Assembly (NCBI GenBank): GCA_965222005.1
Contig: OZ244935.1
Coordinates: 310,001-374,000, forward strand
Length of the DNA stretch: 64,000 nucleotides
Reading direction: 5' to 3'
From: CBDCTM01 sp965222005
Lineage (GTDB): Bacteria; Bacteroidota; Bacteroidia; Chitinophagales; Saprospiraceae
The position numbers were made by a program, and so were the translations under genes. This document shows positions 34,619 through 43,940 of the stretch, piece by piece (within the stretch, counting starts at the first letter, position 1; every line of letters begins with the position of its first letter). The notes under the pieces were generated by a model. The model worked only from the letters and a program-made list of their open reading frames with translations, did not search any database and had not been told where the DNA came from.

Positions 34619-35746
34619 TTAAGGCCTGATAATCATAAGTCTTTTTGTCGTGATCGTTTTGCCGTGTTCATCTACCAAACTATACAAATAGGTGCCTTTT
34701 TTCAGATCTGTGAGATCCACCTTCACTGTTTTATCCCGATAGGTCGGATAGCTATTCTCCCAAACTACTGTACCCAGGATGTTGTACACCTTCAGTTTGT
34801 AGCTACCCGGTTTCAAATTCATAAAGTCAAAGCGCACCACATCAATGGCTGGATTGGGATAGGCAAACACATCCGCACGCCCCTTATCTACATAAGGAAC
34901 AGCCGTACTGATGTCTTCTGTTTTATATTCCACCGATATCACCTCATCCGTCTGCGGATTTACAGTGAGCAGCGCAATAGCCTCTTTGGCATCATTGCTA
35001 TAAAAATGGTAGGTTTTGATGGTATCGGCACCGAGGAAATCAAGGCCGGGCAAAAAGTCGGTGAAATCCTGCCAGGGCAAGCCACCAATTTTCACATCAA
35101 GGCGCGTCTCAGAAATCTCAACGCGCTTTTCACGCAATACCTGATAAGTCTTACCCGGAATTTGAAGCTCTCCCCAGGCATCTACCAGATCATCGCGATT
35201 GGAAACGATCCGCAGGCGCAGTGAATCGGGACTAATGGGCAGGCTGTCCAGGATGCCGCCCAAGGGAAGGTCATCGGCAGCAGCGGCCAGTTGAAGAGAG
35301 GTGTTGTTCGTATTGTCATCGAAAAAATTCATGGGTGCGCGCCGCTGTACAGAAGGCGGGCTGTAGCTGGCTGATATTTCCTGCGTAAAGGGGCCACCGG
35401 GGGGTACGCCCGCTACCCCTACCAACACCAAACTACTCCCGTTATTCAGCAGGTAGGCCTCCCCTGCCTGATTAGTGGTTACCATATTAGCTGAAGGAAA
35501 ATCGGCGGCGTAGGTACCTTCGCTGGCCGGCAACATCACCAATTCTCTCCCTACCCCCTGCAAGCTCCGAAAATCCCACTGCTGATTGCCCCCCGGGCTG
35601 CTGATACTAATGCCCATCGGCATTCCGTCAAAAACGGTGTGCAGCGTATCTCCGGCTACCGGCAAGGTTTGGGCAGTCACGGTGATTTGCGCTTCCAAGA
35701 GTAGCGCACTCATTATCAGGTAAATACACAGTATATATTTATTCAT
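34619..35746 (-). CDS. T9SS cargo protein of unknown function
   Basis: A 375-residue secreted protein with signal peptide (MNKYILCIYLIMSALLLEAQ) and a type A T9SS sorting domain at the C-terminus (VFAYPNPAIDVVRFDFM ... KTITTKRLMIIRP). The middle is beta-rich with no recognised catalytic motif. SPGGNQQWDF and the later TYHFYSNDAKEAIALL segment are of a type I have seen in Bacteroidetes secreted proteins annotated as hypothetical. It sits 65 nt from the MsbA-like ABC gene, on the same strand. Confidence 0.78.
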   Translation of the reverse strand: MNKYILCIYLIMSALLLEAQITVTAQTLPVAGDTLHTVFDGMPMGISISSPGGNQQWDFRSLQGVGRELVMLPASEGTYAADFPSANMVTTNQAGEAYLLNNGSSLVLVGVAGVPPGGPFTQEISASYSPPSVQRRAPMNFFDDNTNNTSLQLAAAADDLPLGGILDSLPISPDSLRLRIVSNRDDLVDAWGELQIPGKTYQVLREKRVEISETRLDVKIGGLPWQDFTDFLPGLDFLGADTIKTYHFYSNDAKEAIALLTVNPQTDEVISVEYKTEDISTAVPYVDKGRADVFAYPNPAIDVVRFDFMNLKPGSYKLKVYNILGTVVWENSYPTYRDKTVKVDLTDLKKGTYLYSLVDEHGKTITTKRLMIIRP

Positions 35747-35811
35747 ATCAAAATATTAGCAATTTCTGAACTAAGAGGTTTGATGAAAGAAGGAAGATAC
35801 AGTTTTTTGGC

Positions 35812-37626
35812 CTAAAATGCTTGCAATTCGACCAATTTCCTATACGTTCCGCCTGCCTCAAACAGCTCCTTATGCTTACCTCTCTCAACAATCCTGCCTG
35901 CCTGAAGCACTACTATTTCATCAGCATGTTGGATAGTGGACAGCCGGTGAGCAATGACCATAGCTGTCCTGTTTTCCAGCAAGCGGAGCATTGCCTGCTG
36001 TACTTTTTGCTCGGCGGCCGAGTCAAGCGCAGAGGTTGCTTCATCAAAAATCAGTATTTCCGGATTGCTTAAAATAGCCCGTGCGATGGTCAGCCGCTGC
36101 CGTTGGCCACCACTCAGCTTACTCCCCCGGTCGCCAATATTGGTTTGATAGGCTTGTGGACTTTTGAGGATAAATTCATGTGCATAAGCAATTTTGGCCG
36201 CTTCAATCACCTCCGCTTCGTTCACATTTTGCTTGCCAAACACAATGTTATTATAAATAGTATCATTGAAAAGCACTGCCTCCTGACTTACAATTCCCAG
36301 CAGGCGACGCAACTCCTTGAGCCGATACTGGCGAATATCGATTCCATCAATCAAAATGGCACCTTTGGTAACATCATAAAATCGCGGCAACAAATCAGCC
36401 AGCGTGCTCTTACCCGCTCCCGAACTCCCCACTACCGCGATTGTCTGGCCTTTCCGAATGGTCAAATTGATACCCTGCAGCACTGGCTGGCTGCTATCGG
36501 AATAGCTGAAATGCACGTCCTTATACTCAATCTGGCCGACCAATTGGGCGATAGGCCGGGCATCGGGCAGCTCTGCAATTGCCGCTTCGGCCAGCAGCAC
36601 ATGATCCACCCGATCTACCGCAGCCAAGCCCTTTTGCACATTGTAAAATGCAGAAGCAAAAGATTTAGAGGGATTGATGACATTGAAAAAAGCAAACAGA
36701 AAGGAAAAAAATGTAGCCGCATCCATCGTTTGGTCAAATACCTGCTTTGAGCCGTACCACAGCAGCGCCGTAACCACAGCGATCCCCAAGAATTCGGAAA
36801 GGGGTGAAGACAAGTCTTTACGCCACAACATGCGGGTGAAGATGTGCCGGTAGCTTTCATTATCGCGGCTAAACCTGGCTTGCTGATAGGCTTCGGCATT
36901 GAAGCCTTTTATGATGCGCAGCCCCGACAGAGCCTCCTCTGTAGCCGAAACCAAATGGCCAAGCCTTTGCTGCACATTGGCCGACTGCCGCTTGAGGCGC
37001 TTACCGATACCGCCGATGACGATGGCCGTGAAAGCCAGCAAAACTAGTACAAACAAGGTGAGCGGAGGGCTTATATAGAGCATGTAAAGCAGGCAGCCCG
37101 CAATAATTAGCGGCTCTCGAACCAGCGCTTCCAACACATTGAGGATGCCCCATTCGATTTCCTGTACATCACTGGACATGCGGGTCATCAGATCGCCTTT
37201 TCGCTCTTCGGAAAAATAGGCCAGCGGCAAATTCAGCAGCTTGTCGAACAGTTCGCGGCGGATGTCGCGCACGATGCCATTGCGCACCGGAGCCATAAAG
37301 AAGAGCGAGAGGTATTTGAAGAGGTTTTTAAAAAAGAATAGGACCAAAATGAAGCCGCAGATGTACAAAAGAGTAGTAGCCTTACCCAATTCCAGCTTCC
37401 ACTGGCTGATCTGATACTGGCAGTATTGAAGCAGGCTGGCCACATCACTCACAAGCGGTTTTTGATGAACTTCGGGTGCCTGGTCGAACAAAATTTGGAG
37501 GAAAGGGATGATGGCAGGGATGCTGACGACTGTAAAAATGGCCATCAAAATATTGCAAATTATATTGAGCAAAACATTCCTCCGGTACCCTCTGATATAC
37601 TTCAAAAGCTGCCGGAGCCCTTTCAT
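35812..37626 (-). CDS. MsbA-like ABC exporter (membrane and ATPase domains fused)
   Basis: A 604-residue half-transporter. Six membrane helices lie in residues 1-320. The nucleotide-binding domain has Walker A GSSGAGKSTL, signature LSGGQRQRLTIARAI and Walker B ILIFDEATSALD. This is the architecture of lipid A/lipid flippases such as MsbA and of many drug exporters, so lipid A export is plausible but not shown. The start overlaps the stop of accC by 4 nt (ATGA), so the two are translationally coupled. Confidence 0.9.
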   Translation of the reverse strand: MKGLRQLLKYIRGYRRNVLLNIICNILMAIFTVVSIPAIIPFLQILFDQAPEVHQKPLVSDVASLLQYCQYQISQWKLELGKATTLLYICGFILVLFFFKNLFKYLSLFFMAPVRNGIVRDIRRELFDKLLNLPLAYFSEERKGDLMTRMSSDVQEIEWGILNVLEALVREPLIIAGCLLYMLYISPPLTLFVLVLLAFTAIVIGGIGKRLKRQSANVQQRLGHLVSATEEALSGLRIIKGFNAEAYQQARFSRDNESYRHIFTRMLWRKDLSSPLSEFLGIAVVTALLWYGSKQVFDQTMDAATFFSFLFAFFNVINPSKSFASAFYNVQKGLAAVDRVDHVLLAEAAIAELPDARPIAQLVGQIEYKDVHFSYSDSSQPVLQGINLTIRKGQTIAVVGSSGAGKSTLADLLPRFYDVTKGAILIDGIDIRQYRLKELRRLLGIVSQEAVLFNDTIYNNIVFGKQNVNEAEVIEAAKIAYAHEFILKSPQAYQTNIGDRGSKLSGGQRQRLTIARAILSNPEILIFDEATSALDSAAEQKVQQAMLRLLENRTAMVIAHRLSTIQHADEIVVLQAGRIVERGKHKELFEAGGTYRKLVELQAF

Positions 37627-38975
37627 GAACCTTCAGGTTTTTTAAGTTCAAACGTATTGATAAAGCCGGTGTGAAAGTCGCCTTTTCGAAATGCTTCATT
37701 TTTCATCAGCTGCTGATGGAACGGTATGGTGGTTTTCACTCCTTCGATGATAAACTCATCCAATGCCCGCTCCATTTTGGTGATGCATTCCTCGCGGGTT
37801 TGGGCCCGGCAAATGAGTTTGGCGATCATCGAATCGTAATAAGGCGGGATCATATAACCTGCGTACACATGGGTATCCACCCTCACGCCATGCCCTTTGG
37901 CGCTGTGGAAAGAATCGATGCGGCCCGGGCTTGGGCGGAAGTCGTTGAAGGGGTCTTCGGCATTGATCCGGCACTCGATGGCATGCATACTGGGCTCATA
38001 GTTTTTGCCGGAAATGGGGATACCGGCGGCTATTTTGATTTGCTCTTTGATGAGATCGTGGTCGATCACCTCCTCCGTCACGGTATGCTCTACCTGGATA
38101 CGGGTATTCATTTCCATGAAATAAAAATCCGAGTGTTTGTCAACTAAAAATTCAACCGTTCCAACGCCCTCGTATTTAATAGCTTTGCCTGCCTTGATAG
38201 CCGCTGCGCCCATTTTTTTGCGCAGGGCTTTGGTGATGAAAGGAGAGGGGGATTCTTCTACCAACTTCTGGTGGCGCCGTTGGATGGAGCAATCGCGTTC
38301 GGAAAGGTGACAGATCGTACCGTTTTGATCACCGGCGATTTGAATTTCGATATGGCGCGGCTCTTCGATAAACTTTTCTACATATATACCATCATTGCCA
38401 AAGGCGGCTTTGGCCTCCTGGCGAGCCTTATTCCACTCCTCTTCAATATCTTCCTCTTTCCACACTACCCGCATTCCCTTGCCACCGCCGCCGGCTGTAG
38501 CTTTCAGAATGACGGGATAGCCAATATCTCCCGCTATTTTCTGTCCCTGGCTGATGTTTTTTAGCAGACCTTCAGAGCCCGGCACTACAGGTACTCCGGC
38601 TTTGATCATCGTCTCTTTAGCGGTAATCTTGTCCCCCATTTTCCTGATTTGTTCGGGAGTGGGGCCAATAAACTTGATGCCGTATTCGGCACACACCTCC
38701 GCGAAGTCTGCGTTTTCGGCCAAAAATCCATAACCGGGATGGATGGCATCGGCATTGGTAATTTCTACGGCAGCCATAATTTTGGGAATGCTGAGATAGG
38801 ATTCTGCGGAGGAGGGAGGGCCTATGCAGACGGCCTCATCGGCAAATCGGACGTGTAGGCTTTCCCGGTCGGCGGTAGAGTAAACGGCCACCGTTTTTAT
38901 GCCCATTTCCTTGCAGGTTCTGATAATTCTCAGAGCAATCTCCCCCCTGTTGGCTATTAGAATCTTTTTGAACAT
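37623..38975 (-). CDS. accC: Biotin carboxylase subunit of acetyl-CoA carboxylase
   Basis: Carboxylates biotin on AccB with ATP and bicarbonate, first half-reaction of malonyl-CoA formation. The protein (450 residues from the ATG at 38975, MFKKILIANRGEIALRII) has the ATP-grasp Gly-rich loop KATAGGGGKGMRVV and the metal/catalytic ExNxR region FMEMNTRIQVEHTVTE. An earlier ATG would add an unsupported leader. It is downstream of accB with a palindromic element between, and overlaps the ABC exporter gene by 4 nt. Confidence 0.96.
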   Translation of the reverse strand: MFKKILIANRGEIALRIIRTCKEMGIKTVAVYSTADRESLHVRFADEAVCIGPPSSAESYLSIPKIMAAVEITNADAIHPGYGFLAENADFAEVCAEYGIKFIGPTPEQIRKMGDKITAKETMIKAGVPVVPGSEGLLKNISQGQKIAGDIGYPVILKATAGGGGKGMRVVWKEEDIEEEWNKARQEAKAAFGNDGIYVEKFIEEPRHIEIQIAGDQNGTICHLSERDCSIQRRHQKLVEESPSPFITKALRKKMGAAAIKAGKAIKYEGVGTVEFLVDKHSDFYFMEMNTRIQVEHTVTEEVIDHDLIKEQIKIAAGIPISGKNYEPSMHAIECRINAEDPFNDFRPSPGRIDSFHSAKGHGVRVDTHVYAGYMIPPYYDSMIAKLICRAQTREECITKMERALDEFIIEGVKTTIPFHQQLMKNEAFRKGDFHTGFINTFELKKPEGS

Positions 38976-39029
38976 AGTTTTCTGTTGGAGCGGTTTTGAA
39001 CGGAACACATTCTTCAGTTCTAATGCACA

Positions 39030-39198
39030 CTAGTGGCTCAAGTTATAAGTAAACGATAATTTAGGCGAAGTAGTTTTTTGTCTAATCGAGGCGGAGGTTC
39101 GGCATCGTAGCCTAAGCTACGAAGCCCGGTTCTCCAACGAAGAGTAGGCAGAAAAGGACAAGTATAAATTGTCAAGTATTTGCGATTTGAGCCACTAG
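39030..39198. mobile_element. MITE-like palindromic element between accB and accC
   Basis: A 169-bp segment with perfect 12-bp inverted ends CTAGTGGCTCAA (39030-39041) and TTGAGCCACTAG (39187-39198). It is also a long imperfect palindrome, centred on TCGTAGC-CTAA-GCTACGA (39105-39122). It encodes nothing. It resembles a miniature inverted-repeat element or a REP-type hairpin. The CTAG at each end could be a 4-bp target duplication. The right end contains the accB stop codon. Confidence 0.7.
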
Positions 39199-39725
39199 CC
39201 ATTTGGATCAACTTTGAATAATACCTGCTCGTACTCAACGGGAGAAGCATCATCGGCGATTACTTCCACGATACGACCACTTACTTCTGATTCAATTTCA
39301 TTGAACAGTTTCATGGCTTCCACGATACAAATTACGGTGCCCACATTAATGTGATCGCCTACTTTCACATAAGGCGGCTTATCGGGCGAGGGAGATCGGT
39401 AGAAGGTACCGACTATAGGAGAGCGGACTTCAATGAGGTTGGACGATTCGGCGGCGGCGCCATTTTCTTCAGGAGCCTTGCTTTCCGCCGGGCTTGAATC
39501 GGGTTGGCTAGCAGGCGGCGCTACGGGCTGTACCTGCATGGTAGCTGGCAAGGGAGCCTGTACCGGCACAATTTGCTGGGTCGCTTGCTGAACGACAGGT
39601 GGTTTTTGTTTACCATATTTTTTGGTACGGATAGAAAGCTGGAAATCTCCATCTTTCATTTTGAATTCAGTAAGGTTGGATTTGTTGATCAGCTTGATCA
39701 ACTCCTGGATTTGTTTGAATTCCAT
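39195..39725 (-). CDS. accB: Biotin carboxyl carrier protein of acetyl-CoA carboxylase
   Basis: Carries biotin between the carboxylase and transferase subunits. The 176 residues have an N-terminal helix pair, a Pro/Gln-rich linker (about 45-95) and a biotinyl domain with biotin-Lys K139 in VEAMKLFNE, the Leu variant of EAMKM. The usual C-terminus VDP is followed by N-G and a TAG that lies inside the palindromic element. It starts 2 nt downstream of the efp stop, so efp, accB and accC are likely one transcript. Confidence 0.95.
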   Translation of the reverse strand: MEFKQIQELIKLINKSNLTEFKMKDGDFQLSIRTKKYGKQKPPVVQQATQQIVPVQAPLPATMQVQPVAPPASQPDSSPAESKAPEENGAAAESSNLIEVRSPIVGTFYRSPSPDKPPYVKVGDHINVGTVICIVEAMKLFNEIESEVSGRIVEVIADDASPVEYEQVLFKVDPNG

Positions 39726-39727
39726 AA

Positions 39728-40294
39728 TTATTGTTTTACACGTTCAACGTAGCTGGCCGTCCGGGTATCCACTTTTATCAAATCGCCTTCATTTATAAAA
39801 ATCGGCACTTTTATTTCGGCACCGGTTTCGACGGTAGCGGGTTTGGTGACGTTGGTGGCCGTATCGCCACGAACACCGGGTTCGGTATAGGTAACCAGCA
39901 GGTTGATGTATTGGGGCATATCAATAGTAAGGGGCAAATCCTTTTCGGCATGAAAGAGGATTTCTATCTCCCCTCCTTCTTTGAGCAATTTGGGGTTGTC
40001 GATCATGGCTTCGGCCACGCGTGTCTGCTCGTAGGTATCATTGTCCATAAAATGATACCCCATATCATCGCTATAAAGAAATTGAAACTTGCGGCGCTCC
40101 ACTCTCACTACATCGATCTTGTGGCCCGCCGGGAAGGTGTTGTCAATCACCTTGCCGCTAGTCAGGCTTTTGAGCTTGGTACGTACAAACGCATTGCCCT
40201 TGCCTGGCTTGACATGCTGGAACTCCACTATTGAGTACACATCATTGTTGTAATTGATGCACAAGCCATTGCGAATATCTGAAGTATTTGCCAT
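39728..40294 (-). CDS. efp: Elongation factor P
   Basis: Relieves ribosome stalling at polyproline. The 188 residues have the three beta-barrel domains, with the loop HVKPGKGNAFVR whose K32 is the position modified in other bacteria. It is followed by accB after 2 nt. A -7 motif lies 28 nt upstream. Confidence 0.96.
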   Translation of the reverse strand: MANTSDIRNGLCINYNNDVYSIVEFQHVKPGKGNAFVRTKLKSLTSGKVIDNTFPAGHKIDVVRVERRKFQFLYSDDMGYHFMDNDTYEQTRVAEAMIDNPKLLKEGGEIEILFHAEKDLPLTIDMPQYINLLVTYTEPGVRGDTATNVTKPATVETGAEIKVPIFINEGDLIKVDTRTASYVERVKQ

Positions 40295-40321
40295 CGAATC
40301 TCAAATTTTTAAAAAGTGTTG

Positions 40322-40329
40322 CAAAGATA
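40322..40329 (-). promoter_or_regulatory. Candidate -7 element of efp
   Basis: TATCTTTG on the minus strand, a TAnnTTTG match, 28 nt before the efp ATG. No clear -33 motif is seen. It may drive efp, accB and accC. Confidence 0.4.
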
Positions 40330-40388
40330 GGAAAATTGATGGATTTGGCCGCTAAAACTGTGCCTATCCGGGTACTGTTTCCAATCCG

Positions 40389-41375
40389 TCAATATGCCCA
40401 TTTCACAAAGGTAGCTCCCCAGGTGAAGCCACCACCAAAGGCAGTGAGGAGTATATTGTCTCCTTTGTTCAAGTGTTTTTCATAATCCCAAAGGCATAGC
40501 GGCAAAGTACCTGAAGTAGTATTGCCGTACTTTTGAATATTGACCATCACCCGCTCCATGGGGAATTCCAGTGCATCGGCTACCGATTTGATGATCCGGA
40601 TATTGGCCTGGTGGGGCACCAGCCAGCGAATATCGTCAAGGGTCAGGTCATTGCGTTTGATAATGGAGCGCACCGAGTCTTCCATCCCCTTGACGGCATA
40701 TTTAAACACCGTCCGTCCTTCTTGATACACATAATGTTGTTTGGCGGCCACCGTTTCGGCAGAAGGGGGAAGCTCCGAGCCACCGGCAGCCATGTACAGA
40801 TATTGGCGGCCGCTACCATCGGCCCGCAAATAGGAATCAAGCAGCCCGGTACCGTCTTCTCTGGCTTCGAGTAGTACGGCACCGCCACCGTCACCGAAGA
40901 GGACACAGGTAGTACGGTCGGTATAATCCACAATGGAAGACATCACGTCTATCCCTATCACAACAACCTTTTTGAAGGTACCGGATTGGATGTATTGAGC
41001 AGCCGCAGTCAAAGAAAAAAGAAAGCCACAGCAGGCGGCGTTGATGTCATATCCGTAGGCATTTTTGGCGCCCACCTTATCCAGCACCGTAGTGGCCGTA
41101 TCGGGGAAAACCTTGTCACCTGTGATGGTAGCGCAGACGAGCAGATCGATATCCTGAGGCCGGGTGTTGGTTTTAGCCAACAAGCCTTCCAACATTCTGG
41201 CCCCCATATCGGAGGCTGTCATTTCGCCTTTCAGGATGTGGCGTTCTTTGACACCGGTTCGGGAACGGATCCACTCATCGGTGGTATCCACCATCGTTTC
41301 TAACTCGGCATTGTTGAGTATATAATCCGGCACATAGCCATGAACGCCTGTAATAGCAGCTAGTTTTCTGGACAT
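40389..41375 (-). CDS. fabH: 3-oxoacyl-ACP synthase III (KAS III)
   Basis: Starts fatty acid synthesis by condensing acetyl-CoA with malonyl-ACP. The 328 residues have the Cys-His-Asn triad: C115 in INAACCGFL, His in VPHQANIRII and Asn in GNTTSGTLP. It lies 94 nt upstream of efp on the same strand, near accB and accC, so several fatty-acid entry steps are clustered here. Confidence 0.95.
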   Translation of the reverse strand: MSRKLAAITGVHGYVPDYILNNAELETMVDTTDEWIRSRTGVKERHILKGEMTASDMGARMLEGLLAKTNTRPQDIDLLVCATITGDKVFPDTATTVLDKVGAKNAYGYDINAACCGFLFSLTAAAQYIQSGTFKKVVVIGIDVMSSIVDYTDRTTCVLFGDGGGAVLLEAREDGTGLLDSYLRADGSGRQYLYMAAGGSELPPSAETVAAKQHYVYQEGRTVFKYAVKGMEDSVRSIIKRNDLTLDDIRWLVPHQANIRIIKSVADALEFPMERVMVNIQKYGNTTSGTLPLCLWDYEKHLNKGDNILLTAFGGGFTWGATFVKWAY

Positions 41376-41686
41376 ATAGTATTGTTTGTGTAGATATGAA
41401 TGCTTCGTGCTTTCAGCAATTCTTAAACAACTACAATGTATAAATCACTGATTGTCAGCTATCAACGAAGAAATGTTGTACATTCTATTCTTTTTCAGAT
41501 ATGTTTTTACCTATCGGGCTGGCAAGGTAGGAAAAATGTAGGATAGATTGAAGCCTTCTGATTTGAAATGCGTAACACCCGAAAGTCGAAACAGGGTGTA
41601 ATATTTTCGATATTATCTTTGTTTTCTATATACTGGTATCATATTTGCGACACATTATAACATTTCTTAATAACAAAACCCTCAAG
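41376..41686. other. Divergent intergenic region before the thioredoxin-SPOR gene
   Basis: About 310 nt between the divergent fabH and thioredoxin-SPOR genes. The only clear signals are the promoter motifs near its right end; I see no other gene. Confidence 0.6.
41614..41647 (+). promoter_or_regulatory. Overlapping candidate promoters of the thioredoxin-SPOR gene
   Basis: TATCTTTG at 41614-41621 matches TAnnTTTG. Its TTTG (41618-41621) can also act as the -33 element of a second site, with CATATTTG at 41640-41647 after 18 nt, which misses one consensus base. The start codon is at 41687. Confidence 0.4.
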
Positions 41687-42577
41687 ATGAAACGTTGGTT
41701 GATTATCGCGCTGACCGTTCCTTTTCTGATTTGTGCCACTACCTCTTCTACAAAGGTCAAATTTTACAAAGGCAGCCTCTCCACGGCCAAAGAAAACGCC
41801 GCCCACCAGGGCAAGCTCGTCTTTGTCGAGTTTGTGGCGAGCTGGTGCATGCCCTGCCGCTGGATGGACGAATACACCTTTACCAACCCCCAACTGGCCC
41901 AATACCTCGCCCGACACTACATCCCTGTAAAAGTGGATATTGACGACTTCGACGGCTACGCCTACAAGCAGATGTACAACGTTAAGATGCTACCCTCCAT
42001 GCTCATTCTCGATGCCAAAGGTAAGGTGCTGGCTCAATATGCCGAATCAATGGCCCCTTCTACCCTGCTTACAATTTTGAAAAAACACAACACACCCGCC
42101 AATAAACACACAAATACTTATCAGCCACAAACCCCTGAAAATCAACCCCTTACCCCAAATACCACCGCTTCTCCAGACACCTATCACGAACAGCCGGTTC
42201 AAGTCGAAACGGCCGCTACGGACAAAGCAGACAAACAAATTGCGGCTGCGGCTGCACCAACAAACACTCCCTACACCCATCCGGCCGCAGCAAATCAGGG
42301 CTTGTTCCGATTTTCGGTAAGCCGCCAGGCATCCACAGGCTTCAGCGTTCAAATTGGAGCTTTTGGCCAGTATGGCAATGTGCTGCGAGAAACCGAAAAA
42401 CTGGAAAAACAATACCAGCAACCCGTGATCGTTCACATTTCATCGCTCAAGGGAAAGACCGTTTACAAGGTGATGCTCGGCGAATTTGACAGCCGCCCAT
42501 TGGCCATGCGGTTTCTCCAAAAAATGAAACTAAAGGGCATGCAGGGGATTGTCAAAGATCTTTCTACTATCCGATAA
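41687..42577 (+). CDS. Thioredoxin-fold protein fused to a SPOR domain
   Basis: A 296-residue exported protein. Residues 1-20 are a signal peptide or membrane anchor. Residues about 30-130 are a thioredoxin-7 type fold with the redox motif CMPC (C54, C57) in ASWCMPCRWMD. A Thr/Pro/Ala/Gln-rich linker spans about 130-215. The C-terminal 75 residues (GFSVQIGAFGQY ... MQGIVKDL) form a SPOR domain, which binds denuded septal peptidoglycan. I infer a periplasmic thiol-disulfide protein localised to division or remodelling sites. I take the ATG at 41687 because the preceding Met adds a hydrophilic stretch before the signal peptide. Confidence 0.85.
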   Translation: MKRWLIIALTVPFLICATTSSTKVKFYKGSLSTAKENAAHQGKLVFVEFVASWCMPCRWMDEYTFTNPQLAQYLARHYIPVKVDIDDFDGYAYKQMYNVKMLPSMLILDAKGKVLAQYAESMAPSTLLTILKKHNTPANKHTNTYQPQTPENQPLTPNTTASPDTYHEQPVQVETAATDKADKQIAAAAAPTNTPYTHPAAANQGLFRFSVSRQASTGFSVQIGAFGQYGNVLRETEKLEKQYQQPVIVHISSLKGKTVYKVMLGEFDSRPLAMRFLQKMKLKGMQGIVKDLSTIR

Positions 42578-42599
42578 TGCAACTTCTAAGGAAGTGAAT

Positions 42600-42625
42600 A
42601 GCTCGTCATCCGGCGGGCTTTTTTT
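42600..42625 (+). terminator. Intrinsic terminator of the thioredoxin-SPOR gene
   Basis: AGCTCG (42600-42605) pairs with CGGGCT (42614-42619), one G-T pair, loop of 8 nt, followed by T7 (42619-42625). Confidence 0.65.
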
Positions 42626-42681
42626 GTTCTGACTTTCAACAACACGCTCTCCTTTCTCCTGCCATATCTAGTCAAAATCAC

Positions 42682-42689
42682 TACTTTTG
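42682..42689 (+). promoter_or_regulatory. Candidate -7 element of hutI
   Basis: TACTTTTG matches TAnnTTTG, 15 nt before the ATG at 42705. It argues against an upstream in-frame TTG that would lie inside this motif. Confidence 0.4.
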
Positions 42690-42704
42690 GGCAAAACCAG
42701 ATAC

Positions 42705-43940
42705 ATGAAAAGTTTGCTCATCCGCAATATTGGCCGGCTTGTCCAATCGCGACAAAGCACAACAAAAGCGCTGCGCAGCCAACAACTCAGCGAACTTCCC
42801 TGCCTCGATGACGCATGGCTATTGGCCGAAGGCCAACACATTCACAGCTTTGGCCAAATGGCTGATTGCCCCGAGCGTGCCGACCAGGTAGTGGATGCCT
42901 GTGGCGGAATGCTCTTCCCCTGTTGGGTCGATTCGCACACCCATCTGGTTTTTGCCGGCAGCCGCGAAGCGGAATTTGTTGACCGGATCAATGGCCTGAG
43001 TTATGAAGAGATTGCAGCGCGCGGCGGCGGCATCCTCAACTCTGCCAAACGCCTTCGCGATACACCTGAAGAAGTGCTTTTCGAACAAGCTGCACAGCGA
43101 TTGGAAGAGGTAGCGGGCTACGGTACCGGAGCTATCGAGATCAAAAGCGGCTACGGCCTGAGCGTGGAGGCAGAGCTGAAAATGCTGCGCGTCATCCAAA
43201 AGCTCAAAGCGCACAGCCGCCTCACCATCAAAGCCAGTTTTTTGGGAGCTCATGCGCTACCGTTTGCTTACAAGCAGCGCCGGGCTGAGTATATCCGATT
43301 GATTATTGATGAAATGCTGCCTGAAATTGCCGATCAGGGGCTGGCCGATTATATGGATGTGTTTTGTGAAAAAGGCTTTTTCAGTGTAGCGGAAACAGAA
43401 CAATTGCTGACTGCGGGAAACCAATACGGCTTGAAGCCAAAAATTCATACCAATCAATTCAACTCGCTTGGCGGCATACAGGCAGCCGTTCAGCAAGGAG
43501 CCATTAGCGTGGATCACCTCGAGGTAGTCAACGAGGAGGAAATGGCCTGCCTGGCTGCTTCCAACACCATCGCTACGCTGCTCCCCTCTGCGCCTTTTTT
43601 TATCAACGACCACTATCCGCCCGCCCGACAAATGATAAATGCCGGGCTGGCCATCGCACTGGCCACCGACTACAATCCAGGCTCTACCCCATCGGGGCGC
43701 ATGCCCTTCGTGCTGTCGCTGGCTTGCATCAAGCTGCGCATGCTGCCGGAGGAAGCCATCAATGCAGCTACCCTAAACGGTGCTTTTGCGCTGGAGCTGG
43801 AGGAGCAATACGGCAGTATTACAGCAGGTAAAATGGCTAGCTTTTTCATCACCAAACCCATTCCTTCGCTCGCTTATTTGCCTTATGCTTTTGGTAGTGA
43901 TTTGGTCGACAAAGTCTTTTTGAAGGGGAAGAAAATATAG
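42705..43940 (+). CDS. hutI: Imidazolonepropionase
   Basis: Third step of histidine degradation: hydrolyses imidazolone-5-propionate to N-formimino-glutamate. The 411 residues are an amidohydrolase-fold enzyme with metal-binding DSHTHLVFAGSREAEF, the FLGAHALP block, IHTNQF and SVDHLEVV, and ATDYNPGSTPSG. The start is the ATG at 42705. Other hut genes (hutH, hutU, hutG) are not visible in the window, so the pathway is split or the gene is isolated. It is transcribed separately, with a -7 motif just upstream. Confidence 0.95.
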   Translation: MKSLLIRNIGRLVQSRQSTTKALRSQQLSELPCLDDAWLLAEGQHIHSFGQMADCPERADQVVDACGGMLFPCWVDSHTHLVFAGSREAEFVDRINGLSYEEIAARGGGILNSAKRLRDTPEEVLFEQAAQRLEEVAGYGTGAIEIKSGYGLSVEAELKMLRVIQKLKAHSRLTIKASFLGAHALPFAYKQRRAEYIRLIIDEMLPEIADQGLADYMDVFCEKGFFSVAETEQLLTAGNQYGLKPKIHTNQFNSLGGIQAAVQQGAISVDHLEVVNEEEMACLAASNTIATLLPSAPFFINDHYPPARQMINAGLAIALATDYNPGSTPSGRMPFVLSLACIKLRMLPEEAINAATLNGAFALELEEQYGSITAGKMASFFITKPIPSLAYLPYAFGSDLVDKVFLKGKKI

